21,161 nt of DNA from a virus. Shown piece after piece: positions 1 through 7,506 of this stretch (position 1 is the first letter of the stretch; each line of letters opens with the position of its first letter). Position numbers and translations under genes: made by a program. The stretch covers positions 1-21,161 of the IMG/VR virus record IMGVR_UViG_3300025732_000323. One strand, given 5' to 3'. The notes under the pieces are model-generated. The model saw only the letters and a list, made by a program, of their open reading frames with translations. It did not search any database and was not told the DNA's origin.

Positions 1-1
1 T

Positions 2-1135
2 GACGAGTACATTAACACAGGTAATTACTTATTGAACGCACAACTTACAGGCTCTCTCTTTGGGGGGATTCCTAACAGTCGTTCCATCTGTTTCGCAGGA
101 GAATCTGGAACCGGAAAAACGTTCCTTACGCTGAACGCTTGCCGCGAGGCTCAGAAGATGGGGTACTCTGTAATCTACTGTGACTCTGAAGCCGCAGTGG
201 ATGAAGACATTATGCGCAACTTTGGAGTAGACCCTGATAAGGTGCGTTACCAGCCAGTGGCTACTTCGTTGGAGGTTCGTCACTTTGTGGCTAACCTTTG
301 TGATAACTTACGTAAGTACAAAGAAAAAGGAATTGAGCTTCCAAAAATTATGTTGGTCTTGGATTCCTTAGGAAACCTAGCAACAACTAAAGAACGAGCT
401 GACGCTGCTTCGGGTTCAGAAAAAAAGGATATGACCAAGCAACAAGATTTGCGTTCTCTCTTCCGGGTAATCACAACAGACTTGGCTGAGTTTAAGATAC
501 CTTTTATCTTTACTAATCACACATATGCAACTATCGGTGCATACGTTCCAGGCCAAACAATATCTGGTGGAGGTGGCGCAATCTACAACGCATCCATCAT
601 TTTGCAACTATCTAAAGCAGGTCTTAAAGAGGATGGCGCCAACAAAACAGGTATTATTGTAACCAGTAAGCCTGCAAAAAATCGTTTTGCACGTCCACTT
701 CCTATCAAGTTTCACATCAGCTTCTACAAAGGTATGAACCCATACGTTGGTCTAGAGCAGTACATCAACTGGGAATCTTGTGGAATCGGCCGTGGAAAAC
801 TCCTAACTGAGAAAGAGGTTGAAAAATACTACAAAGACCCAGCAGCACGTGAAGTTATTGATAAGACTCGATTCGTTCACACTGATGCGGATGGCAATGA
901 AAGCGTTTGGTATTTTGAAGCCAAAGAAACTGCACGTTCACTGGTGGTTCGTCACCTCTGTGAAGCGGTTAAACCTCAAGATCTATTTACACCTCGTGTA
1001 ATCTCCGAAGAAGTTCTTCGTCACCTTGACGAAACCATCATCAAGAAAACCTTTATGTTGCCTACAATTGGCGATATACATGAGTTGGAGGATGAAGAAT
1101 TGAACAACGAAATCTTCGAAGGCGATGAGGATTGA
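2..1135 (+). CDS. uvsX: UvsX-like RecA-family recombinase (5' partial)
   Basis: T4-type strand-exchange protein that forms filaments on single-stranded DNA for recombination-dependent replication and repair. Walker A (GESGTGKT) is encoded at 98-121 and the Walker B strand (IMLVLDS) ends with Asp at 362-364. The glycine-rich stretch QTISGGGGAIYNAS fits a RecA-type DNA-binding loop. The C-terminus is acidic (ELEDEELNNEIFEGDED), as in RecA/UvsX proteins. The frame stays open to the window edge, and the residues before the TTG at 32 (DEYINTGNYL) look like the conserved UvsX sequence ahead of the LFGG segment. The true start is therefore upstream and TTG 32 is not used. The next gene overlaps its end by 11 nt. 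The family assignment is firm; RadA/RecA is the only alternative, and the T4-like neighbours favour UvsX. Confidence 0.93.
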   Translation, partial: DEYINTGNYLLNAQLTGSLFGGIPNSRSICFAGESGTGKTFLTLNACREAQKMGYSVIYCDSEAAVDEDIMRNFGVDPDKVRYQPVATSLEVRHFVANLCDNLRKYKEKGIELPKIMLVLDSLGNLATTKERADAASGSEKKDMTKQQDLRSLFRVITTDLAEFKIPFIFTNHTYATIGAYVPGQTISGGGGAIYNASIILQLSKAGLKEDGANKTGIIVTSKPAKNRFARPLPIKFHISFYKGMNPYVGLEQYINWESCGIGRGKLLTEKEVEKYYKDPAAREVIDKTRFVHTDADGNESVWYFEAKETARSLVVRHLCEAVKPQDLFTPRVISEEVLRHLDETIIKKTFMLPTIGDIHELEDEELNNEIFEGDED

Positions 1136-1406
1136 TATCAACAAACTTCCTATAAAGTACGCGTTGGAGCTCTACCAAGAGCTCCCGTCGTACCCTTCTC
1201 CAGAAGATTTGGAGTACATGCTAGTCTCTGCGCTACAAGAGAAAGACCTCTTGGGTGTGGAGTTTACTGCTGAACAGGTATGGGACTATATGAAAAGCGC
1301 AGTTCCATCGCTAAATGAACTTATCTCTTTTTTGGATAACTTAAATACATGCAATAAGCTGGACGAGGATGGTTACCTCTTGACAGCGCATCCTTGGATG
1401 AACTAA
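1125..1406 (+). CDS. Small unknown protein between uvsX and gene 41
   Basis: A 93-aa soluble, acidic protein I do not recognise. It starts with an ATG overlapping the 3' end of uvsX by 11 nt in another frame, which suggests translational coupling. The sequence has a proline-rich patch (LPSYPSPEDLEYML) followed by predicted helices. No membrane segment, cysteine motif or nucleotide-binding motif is visible. It sits where T4 has gene 40 between uvsX and 41, but I see no similarity to gp40. A perfect 7-bp inverted repeat (1166-1185) lies about 40 nt after its start. Coding status rests on the clean frame filling the space between two recognised genes. Confidence 0.75.
   Translation: MRIDINKLPIKYALELYQELPSYPSPEDLEYMLVSALQEKDLLGVEFTAEQVWDYMKSAVPSLNELISFLDNLNTCNKLDEDGYLLTAHPWMN
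1166..1185 (+). repeat. GC-rich perfect inverted repeat inside a small gene
   Basis: The arms GGAGCTC (1166-1172) and GAGCTCC (1179-1185) flank a 6-nt loop, TACCAA. The stem is unusually GC-rich for this sequence and would form in the mRNA shortly after the start of the 93-aa gene. No T-run follows, so it is not a classical terminator. It may be coincidental coding sequence. Confidence 0.5.
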
Positions 1407-1416
1407 TTTAACCTTT

Positions 1417-1428
1417 GTGTATATAAAC
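1417..1428 (+). promoter_or_regulatory. Late-type TATATA promoter element upstream of gene 41
   Basis: GTGTATATAAAC lies in the 35-nt gap before gene 41, with TATATA at 1420-1425, 22 nt before the ATG. The same 12-mer recurs at 13625, and a close relative with the same preceding CTTTGTG lies at 14153-14168. It resembles the T4 late promoter TATAAATA recognised by gp55. The upstream CTTTG could also belong to a Bacteroidota-type -7 box. Confidence 0.65.
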
Positions 1429-1441
1429 TTAAACTAATTAC

Positions 1442-2743
1442 ATGGTTTCATCGCATTTAGAAAAGATTTTCTATCACTACCTCATGGACAAACGTGAGTT
1501 TATCAATCTGGTAAAACCACGGTTCTTTGAAATGGAGGACGTGAAAAAGGCATACGAACTATCAACAGAATTTGTCGAGAAGTACGGCACGGCACCCACA
1601 AAACAACAGCTTGTAGAACTTTCAAAAATGAAAGGCCTGTCTGAAGAACTCACTGATTCTAAGATTACAATGATTTTTGAAACCAACCTCTCGGAATACG
1701 ATGAGGCATGGCTTAAAGAATCGGCCGAATCCTGGATTGAGTATAAAAACCTGGACATCTCAGTTTACGACTTAATCTCCTACCTAAAAACAACCAAAAT
1801 CTCTACAGACAACATCAAAGAGGTGGTGCAAACTGCCAAGTCCTTAATCAATGACCGCAACAACATACAGTTTGGTTTTGATGAAGGTCTAGACTTCTTT
1901 AACCCAGGCTCCCACTTACAACCTACCAGTGATACCTTTTCAACCGGCTTTCCGTATATGGATCTGGTATTAGGTGGCGGCTGGTATTCCAAAGCTCTCT
2001 TTTGTTTTATTGGTGAAATGAAGATTGGTAAGTCTATTTGGCTTGCCAATATCGCAGCAAACAGCGTAAAGATGGGCTACAACACTGCTGTAATATCATT
2101 GGAAATGCGGGACCGCAAGGTTGTAAAGCGCTTAGGCGCAAATCTCTTAAGCGTAACTATGCGTGATTACGCAAAAATAGCCGAGGACCAAGTAGGTCTA
2201 AAGAAGAAACTTGGAAGTATTGGCTATGACACACTACAAACACCAGGAAGCCTCTTTGTTAAAGAGTTTCCTACATCATCTGCTGGTGTACCTGACGTGG
2301 AACGCTACCTGCAAAAAATGGAGGAACTCAAAGGTATAAAGTTTAAGGTGATAGTGTTGGACTACATCAATATCTTAAAGAATTGGCGTAACCCTAACAC
2401 AGAGAATATGTACATGAAGATCAAACAAATTGCTGAAGATCTTCGAGCCATGGCAATGCGCAACGACTGGGCTATTATTACCGCTACGCAGGTAAATCGT
2501 AGTGGATTTGGTAGCACTGACCTTTCCATTACCAACGTTAGTGAATCATCTGGTTTAGGACACACAGTGGACGCTATGTTCGGTATTATTCAGGATGAAA
2601 TTATGCACGGCAATCGAGAGTATATGCTAAAACTCTTGGCTAACCGTGATGATGGCTATAAGAACAGCCGAAAAAAATTCTTAATCAACTATGAACTTAT
2701 GCGTCTTATTGAAGATGCTGACTCTCCAATACACAATGAATAA
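1442..2743 (+). CDS. 41: Replicative DNA helicase, gp41/DnaB family
   Basis: Hexameric replicative helicase that unwinds DNA at the phage fork and acts with primase. The N-terminal about 150 residues are helical (DnaB N-domain-like). The RecA-type motor follows: Walker A GEMKIGKS at residues 191-198, then a conserved ISLEMRDRKVVKRL segment, Walker B VIVLDY at 303-308, and the TATQVNRSG motif typical of DnaB/gp41 helicases. The length of 433 aa is close to the T4 protein. The ATG has no Shine-Dalgarno but an A-rich leader, and follows a TATATA element. The next gene starts on the last base of its stop codon (TAATG). It lies between uvsX and 47/46, so the block encodes fork and recombination functions together. 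Confidence 0.93.
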   Translation: MVSSHLEKIFYHYLMDKREFINLVKPRFFEMEDVKKAYELSTEFVEKYGTAPTKQQLVELSKMKGLSEELTDSKITMIFETNLSEYDEAWLKESAESWIEYKNLDISVYDLISYLKTTKISTDNIKEVVQTAKSLINDRNNIQFGFDEGLDFFNPGSHLQPTSDTFSTGFPYMDLVLGGGWYSKALFCFIGEMKIGKSIWLANIAANSVKMGYNTAVISLEMRDRKVVKRLGANLLSVTMRDYAKIAEDQVGLKKKLGSIGYDTLQTPGSLFVKEFPTSSAGVPDVERYLQKMEELKGIKFKVIVLDYINILKNWRNPNTENMYMKIKQIAEDLRAMAMRNDWAIITATQVNRSGFGSTDLSITNVSESSGLGHTVDAMFGIIQDEIMHGNREYMLKLLANRDDGYKNSRKKFLINYELMRLIEDADSPIHNE

Positions 2744-3168
2744 TGAAAGACGACAAAATTTTTAACAATCGGTACAATACAGGGGATCTTGAGTACGAAG
2801 TATTTGGTGAAATAAAACTGCACGAGGACACCACACCTGGCGATGCATACGAAGAGTATATTGAGCAAAAGATTCAAGAAGACATTTACAGAATCTTTAA
2901 AGAGTCACCATACTACTCTAGCAGTGGAAAGCCTACTAAGGTTAACCGCTCTGCTGTTGCTGAGATATACTACTACTTTGAGGAAAAACTCCCAGACGCT
3001 GAGGACATCTCCGCGGTGGATAAGTTTACACACATCGCAGATTTTATGGGAATCCAATATGAGGTGTTGTACGGTGAGATTTCTCCAGTTCATAAAGAAA
3101 AAATACTTCGTGAACTGGACCAAAAGTACGCAGTATTCTCTAAGAGAAAAATTAAAAGACTTTTCTAA
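2743..3168 (+). CDS. Unknown 141-aa protein between genes 41 and 47
   Basis: Unrecognised, acidic in the first half and basic at the end. It is joined to gene 41 by TAATG at 2741-2745 and to gene 47 by TAATG at 3166-3170, so it is probably translated by termination-reinitiation and made with the helicase and nuclease. Visible features are an acidic N-terminal third, a tyrosine-rich segment (AEIYYYFEEKLPDAEDI), a helical part containing DKFTHIADFMGIQYEVLYG, and a short basic/aromatic C-terminus ending KRKIKRLF. A hydrophobic C-terminal tail is how T4 gp33, gp55 and gp43 contact the sliding clamp, so a clamp- or polymerase-binding accessory protein is possible, but this is speculation. Confidence 0.8.
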   Translation: MKDDKIFNNRYNTGDLEYEVFGEIKLHEDTTPGDAYEEYIEQKIQEDIYRIFKESPYYSSSGKPTKVNRSAVAEIYYYFEEKLPDAEDISAVDKFTHIADFMGIQYEVLYGEISPVHKEKILRELDQKYAVFSKRKIKRLF

Positions 3169-4274
3169 TGAATATACCAGCAAAGCGAATATGGATGATC
3201 ACCGATACACACTTTGGTGTACGGTCCAACTCTCGTGAGTGGATGGATATGATGGAAAGCTACTTTTATGACTTCTTCATTCCGTTGCTCAAGTCTGAGT
3301 ATCGGCCTGGAGATATATTGGTACACTGTGGCGACACATTTGACTCAAGGCAATCGCTGAATCTATACGTTCTTAACAAAGGGCAATCTATTATCGAGGC
3401 AATTGCGGAGATTATGCCAGTATACATCATCATTGGTAACCATGATATCTTTATGAAGTATTCTAATGAGATTAACTCTATGAAAATCTTCAAGCACATG
3501 AAAAATGTCACGGTTTTTGAGGAACCAATGCTTGTTAACTTTGGCCCAAAGACCGGTATGTTTCTTCCATGGGTAGAGGACCACGATGACTTATCAGAGT
3601 TTGTAAGCAATCCAGCAAATCGAGCGAACATCCTCTTTTGTCATGCAGATGTTAAGGGCGTGTCTTTTAATAGGCACGTGAAAATTGAAGAAGGTACTGA
3701 GGCCGATAGCTTCCAGCAGTATGACAGAGTATACTCAGGGCATATTCACTACGCTCAGAAGTTTAAGAACGTAAGAATGCTAGGTACACCATACCAGCTC
3801 ACAAGGTCCGACATGGGAAATCCTAAATGCGTTTGGATGCTAGACCTGGAAAACGACGAGGAACGCTCTTGGGAAAACACGCATTCCCCGAAGTTTCTTA
3901 AGTATCGATTGGAGTGGATCATGGAGCGTAGCACAGAAGAGTTGCAAGAACTCTTTTACAATAACTACGTGGACATTTTGGTTACGCCACAATGGTCCTT
4001 AAAGTTTCCTTTTGCTTCTTTTGTGGAAAGATTTTCTGGCTATAGAAAAATCAATCACATAATTGTTACCGAGGATGACATACAGGAAATAAACGAATCG
4101 GAAGAAAATTTGTCAGAAGAGATAAGCCTTATCAACATGATTGAGATGTATGTTGATGGGATGGCTTACACTGATAGCATTAAGGATAGGCTAAAAAGCG
4201 TTAGCATTAACCTATACCATGATGTACTAAGAGTATTAGAAGAAAAGAATAAGCATGAAGATACAATCAATTGA
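3168..4274 (+). CDS. 47: Recombination nuclease subunit gp47 (Mre11/SbcD family)
   Basis: Metal-dependent phosphoesterase that pairs with gp46 to resect DNA ends and feed UvsX. The five calcineurin-type motifs are present in order: TDTHFG (D13, H15), GDTFDS (D56), GNHD (residues 90-93), CHADVKG (from 158) and SGHIHYA (190-196). All expected metal ligands are intact. The length of 368 aa is near the T4 protein. The C-terminal third is acidic and helical, as expected for the capping and gp46-binding region. The start is fixed by the TAATG junction with the previous gene. Its end overlaps the gene 46 start by 20 nt, which supports co-translation of the two complex partners. Confidence 0.95.
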   Translation: MNIPAKRIWMITDTHFGVRSNSREWMDMMESYFYDFFIPLLKSEYRPGDILVHCGDTFDSRQSLNLYVLNKGQSIIEAIAEIMPVYIIIGNHDIFMKYSNEINSMKIFKHMKNVTVFEEPMLVNFGPKTGMFLPWVEDHDDLSEFVSNPANRANILFCHADVKGVSFNRHVKIEEGTEADSFQQYDRVYSGHIHYAQKFKNVRMLGTPYQLTRSDMGNPKCVWMLDLENDEERSWENTHSPKFLKYRLEWIMERSTEELQELFYNNYVDILVTPQWSLKFPFASFVERFSGYRKINHIIVTEDDIQEINESEENLSEEISLINMIEMYVDGMAYTDSIKDRLKSVSINLYHDVLRVLEEKNKHEDTIN

Positions 4275-5931
4275 ATGGCGTAATTTTTCCTCTTATGGAA
4301 ACAACTTGCAAAAGATTGTTTTCGAGGAAGAGCAAGGAAACTTTTACCTGGTAGTAGGCTCTAACGGTGCAGGTAAAAGTACTATAAGTGATGTTATTAA
4401 GTTTGGCCTATACGGAAAATTAGACAACAAAAAACTTGGAGAAATTGCAAATAGGTTTAATGGCAACGCATACGTAAAGATTTGCTTGCAGAAGAATTCC
4501 TCTACCAATATCATCATTGAACGCGGTATTGCTCCAGGAGTCTTTCGAGTTTTCATTAATGGAGCCGAGTATCACCAAGCTGGAAAAAAGAACGTACAAG
4601 CTTTCCTGGAAGAGGAGATTTTAGAGATACCATACTACGTCTTTAACAACATGGTGTCACTATCAATCAATGATTTCAAAAGCTTTATCAGTATGAGTGC
4701 ACATGATAAGCGTAGTATTGTGGATAGACTCTTTGGATTAGAAGTACTTACTCATATACGTTGGCGTATCAAGGTTAAAGTTAAAGAGATTAAGGACCAG
4801 ATCGACAACATCAATACTGAAATCAGTGTTCTTGGACGTAGCATTGACACATCCAACATGGAGCTAGCAGCTCTTAATGAAAAACTGGAAACGGCATCGA
4901 TGGAAAAGAAGCAAGAACTTCTAGATGCAATAGAAAAACTCAATGGATTTGTGGGCCAGGCAGATACTCACATAGGAAAAATTCAGGAAACACTTGGCGG
5001 TATCAGAACTGCCACAAGTGGACTGCAGCAAACACGCACTTCCATTGAATATGAGCGCAAATCGCGCAATGAGAAGATTGCACTTTTCCAAAAAGGCAAG
5101 TGTCCTACATGCGAATCTGACCTGTCCGGTGATTACTACCAAAACTTGCTGCAGGAATATCTATCAGAGAATGAGGAAGCCGTTGGCCAAATCAATGAAA
5201 TTGTAGATAAGGAACGTGAACTTAAAGAAAAGGTGCAAGCCTTGGAAATAAAGCTGCGGGAAATTGAGGATAAAAAGACTACAGCAAAAGTACGTATCAA
5301 TGCAGCCAGCGGTGAAATAGCCAAGATGGATGATAACAACAACAATGATGAGCAAACCGCATCTTTACAACGTATCATTAGCGAATCGGAAACCAAGAAG
5401 GACGATGCTGTAAAGAAAGTAGACAACGAGGAAAAAAAGATTAACTTCTACAAAATAGTTGACGAAATCTTTGGAGATAAGGGCGTAAAGCTAATGGCTA
5501 TCAAAAGGATTCTACCGATACTTAACAGTGAAATTAAGAAAGTGCTGTTGGAACTTAACATGGACTACCGTGTAACCTTCAACGAGGAGTTTGAAGTAAC
5601 TATACAACATTTAGGATTTCCGGTTACTGCAGACCAGCTAAGTACAGGAGAACGCAAGAAGGTAGACTTTGCTGCTTTAGTGGCTCTGATTCGTATCATG
5701 AAAATGAAATTTACTGGAGTAAACCTTACTTTTCTTGACGAGATTTTTTCATCAATTGATAGCGATGGAATCTACCACATCTTAAAGGTTCTACATCGCA
5801 CATGCAGAGAACTGAACCTCAACATCTTTGTAATCAATCACAGCCAATTGCCTACTGAGATATTCGACTACCGGATTGAAATTTCCAAGAACAATGGCTT
5901 TTCAAACTTAAGCCTAGAAAAAATAGGGTGA
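4255..5931 (+). CDS. 46: Recombination nuclease ATPase subunit gp46 (Rad50/SbcC family)
   Basis: ABC-type ATPase of the gp46/gp47 end-processing complex. Walker A GSNGAGKS is at residues 35-42, followed by the conserved SDVIKFGLYG segment. Long charged helices (about 170-270 and 295-400) form a coiled coil around a zinc hook, CPTC at 283-286. The ABC signature LSTGERKK is at 462-469, Walker B FLDE ends at D495/E496, and the H-loop is INHS near 528. All catalytic parts are complete at 558 aa, with short coiled coils as in phage Rad50 proteins. The ATG overlaps gene 47 by 20 nt. A TATATA element starts the next transcription unit directly after its stop. Confidence 0.95.
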   Translation: MKIQSIEWRNFSSYGNNLQKIVFEEEQGNFYLVVGSNGAGKSTISDVIKFGLYGKLDNKKLGEIANRFNGNAYVKICLQKNSSTNIIIERGIAPGVFRVFINGAEYHQAGKKNVQAFLEEEILEIPYYVFNNMVSLSINDFKSFISMSAHDKRSIVDRLFGLEVLTHIRWRIKVKVKEIKDQIDNINTEISVLGRSIDTSNMELAALNEKLETASMEKKQELLDAIEKLNGFVGQADTHIGKIQETLGGIRTATSGLQQTRTSIEYERKSRNEKIALFQKGKCPTCESDLSGDYYQNLLQEYLSENEEAVGQINEIVDKERELKEKVQALEIKLREIEDKKTTAKVRINAASGEIAKMDDNNNNDEQTASLQRIISESETKKDDAVKKVDNEEKKINFYKIVDEIFGDKGVKLMAIKRILPILNSEIKKVLLELNMDYRVTFNEEFEVTIQHLGFPVTADQLSTGERKKVDFAALVALIRIMKMKFTGVNLTFLDEIFSSIDSDGIYHILKVLHRTCRELNLNIFVINHSQLPTEIFDYRIEISKNNGFSNLSLEKIG

Positions 5932-5938
5932 TATATAC
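5928..5938 (+). promoter_or_regulatory. TATATA promoter element directly before the gp15-like gene
   Basis: GTGATATATAC overlaps the stop codon of gene 46; TATATA is at 5932-5937, only 11 nt before the ATG at 5943. Other copies sit 20-32 nt before their genes. If it works like a T4 late promoter, transcription would begin at or within a few bases of the start codon. Confidence 0.6.
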
Positions 5939-5942
5939 TTAA

Positions 5943-7469
5943 ATGGGAGAATTCTTACACAGATACAACACAGACAATGTTCATTCACGAGCCGTGATAG
6001 TAGGTATGATTAACCTGCTTAACAGTCACGTTTACTTTGAGAATGTTTTGTCCGACACAGTAATCGACACAGTCTACGTTCCCTTCTTCTACAACATGGG
6101 AGGTGATGAACGTTTTTTACAAGATTACTTCCTACACTGGAATGACTGTGTGCATCCAAGATTAGCCGATGGTAATTACGATGTGATACCAAGAGGCATT
6201 GTCACTCTTACTTCCAAGAACATTGATACTGGAAAAATGACTCACCGTTTTGTACGCGGTAATTATGTTAAAGAGGTTGATGGTCAGCTACAAACTTTTA
6301 GCTCATACCTAAACTCCATTCCTATAGCTATGAACTTTGATGTGGAAATTGAAGTTGATACTAACCTGGATGCTTTCAAAGTAGAGCAGGCTATTGTTGA
6401 TGTCTTTTATAAGACCCAAGTCTATTCAGTAACTTACAAAGGCATGAGAGTTCCATGTCAGGTTGGGTTTGCTGAAGACTATGGAGTGGAGAATACTTTT
6501 GAATTTACATACCAGGCAAATGTTAGAACTCTACTAAAGTTTTCATTAACCGTCGAAACCTACTTCCCAGTCTTGGACCCGACAACCGAACGCAGCAACG
6601 CCAACCGCGCGAGTGCGTTTAACACAGTACAACTATCCGAGGAAAGGTACCTGGTTCCACGCTTTACATACGCGGAACCATTAAGCCGAGAGACATACTT
6701 TTCAGGTGGAGTGCTGCCTATTTCATGGACTAACACAGGCCCTATCATGAGGGTTAACCTTTACTATAGATTAGTAGGCAGTTCAGAATGGCGTCTTATA
6801 GCCAAAAACCTTAATAACAATGGCACGTATGATTGGGTTGTTCCATACTTTGACAACAATGGAAACGAGGTCCCAACAGACCCTATCAGTGTAGGCATCG
6901 TAACCTCTAGCGGAAAGTTAGCAAAAGTACGCGCTATCGCCGATGCGCTAGGCTCCATTGAAAAAATTATCATACTAGAAAAAGGCCTATCATACTCCAG
7001 CACTGACATTATTAGCGCCAGCCCTCCAATAGGAGTGTCATTTGTTCCGCCTGTAATACAGGCCAACATTGTTGGTGGTGAAATTGTTGGTTCTACCATT
7101 GTTGACGCTGGAAGCGGATTTGCACCTTCGGCAACAACAGAGATTGAACTCAAGATTGAAGATGCCAACAGTGAAGTTACCTATCGCTTGTTAGACGAAG
7201 TAGTAACATTCACAGGTGATGTGAATCCAAATCTGCAAGCTCCACAAAACTCATACATCACTAACATGGTGCCTACGGTAGTCGAACTCTTAAACTACAC
7301 TCCTCTGTTAGGGCAAACCGTAAGTGGTGCCGGTATTGTTAACGGCTCAGTTATCACAAATGTGGATCAAGTCAATAATCGGGTAGAGATAAATAATACG
7401 ACAACTAACCAGGTAAGCGGTGGAACAATTGTTTTATCCACTAGCACTGGCAAAATTTATATTCAATAG
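5943..7469 (+). CDS. 15: Tail sheath stabiliser-like protein (gp15-like) with Ig-like C-terminal extension
   Basis: 508 aa. Residues 1-215 follow the layout of T4 gp15, the tail terminator that caps the contracted sheath: a short N-terminal helix region, VPFFYNMGGDERF near 46-58, the segment SIPIAMNFDVEIEVD followed by VEQAIVDVF, and a closing TYFPVLDP near 207. After about 255 comes a domain with the Ig-like pattern PISWTN, VNLYYRLVGSSEWRLIA and TYDWVVP, common in Bacteroidota surface and sorted proteins. The last 170 residues are glycine- and valine-rich beta sequence with GSGF and GxGIVNGSVI turns. T4 gp15 is 272 aa, so the extension is the oddity. The gp15 match is from remembered pattern and moderately secure; a general virion structural role is more certain. 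Confidence 0.65.
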   Translation: MGEFLHRYNTDNVHSRAVIVGMINLLNSHVYFENVLSDTVIDTVYVPFFYNMGGDERFLQDYFLHWNDCVHPRLADGNYDVIPRGIVTLTSKNIDTGKMTHRFVRGNYVKEVDGQLQTFSSYLNSIPIAMNFDVEIEVDTNLDAFKVEQAIVDVFYKTQVYSVTYKGMRVPCQVGFAEDYGVENTFEFTYQANVRTLLKFSLTVETYFPVLDPTTERSNANRASAFNTVQLSEERYLVPRFTYAEPLSRETYFSGGVLPISWTNTGPIMRVNLYYRLVGSSEWRLIAKNLNNNGTYDWVVPYFDNNGNEVPTDPISVGIVTSSGKLAKVRAIADALGSIEKIIILEKGLSYSSTDIISASPPIGVSFVPPVIQANIVGGEIVGSTIVDAGSGFAPSATTEIELKIEDANSEVTYRLLDEVVTFTGDVNPNLQAPQNSYITNMVPTVVELLNYTPLLGQTVSGAGIVNGSVITNVDQVNNRVEINNTTTNQVSGGTIVLSTSTGKIYIQ

Positions 7470-7472
7470 AAA

Positions 7473-7482
7473 GATATATAGA
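7473..7482 (+). promoter_or_regulatory. TATATA promoter element upstream of the frameshifted gene
   Basis: GATATATAGA lies in the 37-nt gap after the gp15-like gene; TATATA at 7475-7480 is 32 nt before the ATG at 7507. The rest of the leader is almost pure A with few G, like the other leaders in this window. Confidence 0.55.
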
Positions 7483-7506
7483 AAAAGACAAAATAAATCA
7501 AAACAA

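Noticed and set aside
6764-7168. 134-aa frame on the - strand opposite the gp15-like gene
   Set aside because: Antisense shadow of a real gene, serine/isoleucine-rich with no recognisable domain or leader.
7420-7506. Upstream start of the frameshifted gene, adding 29 residues
   Set aside because: The added part overlaps the previous gene and reads through the TATATA promoter element; its residues look non-coding, while ATG 7507 has a typical A-rich leader.
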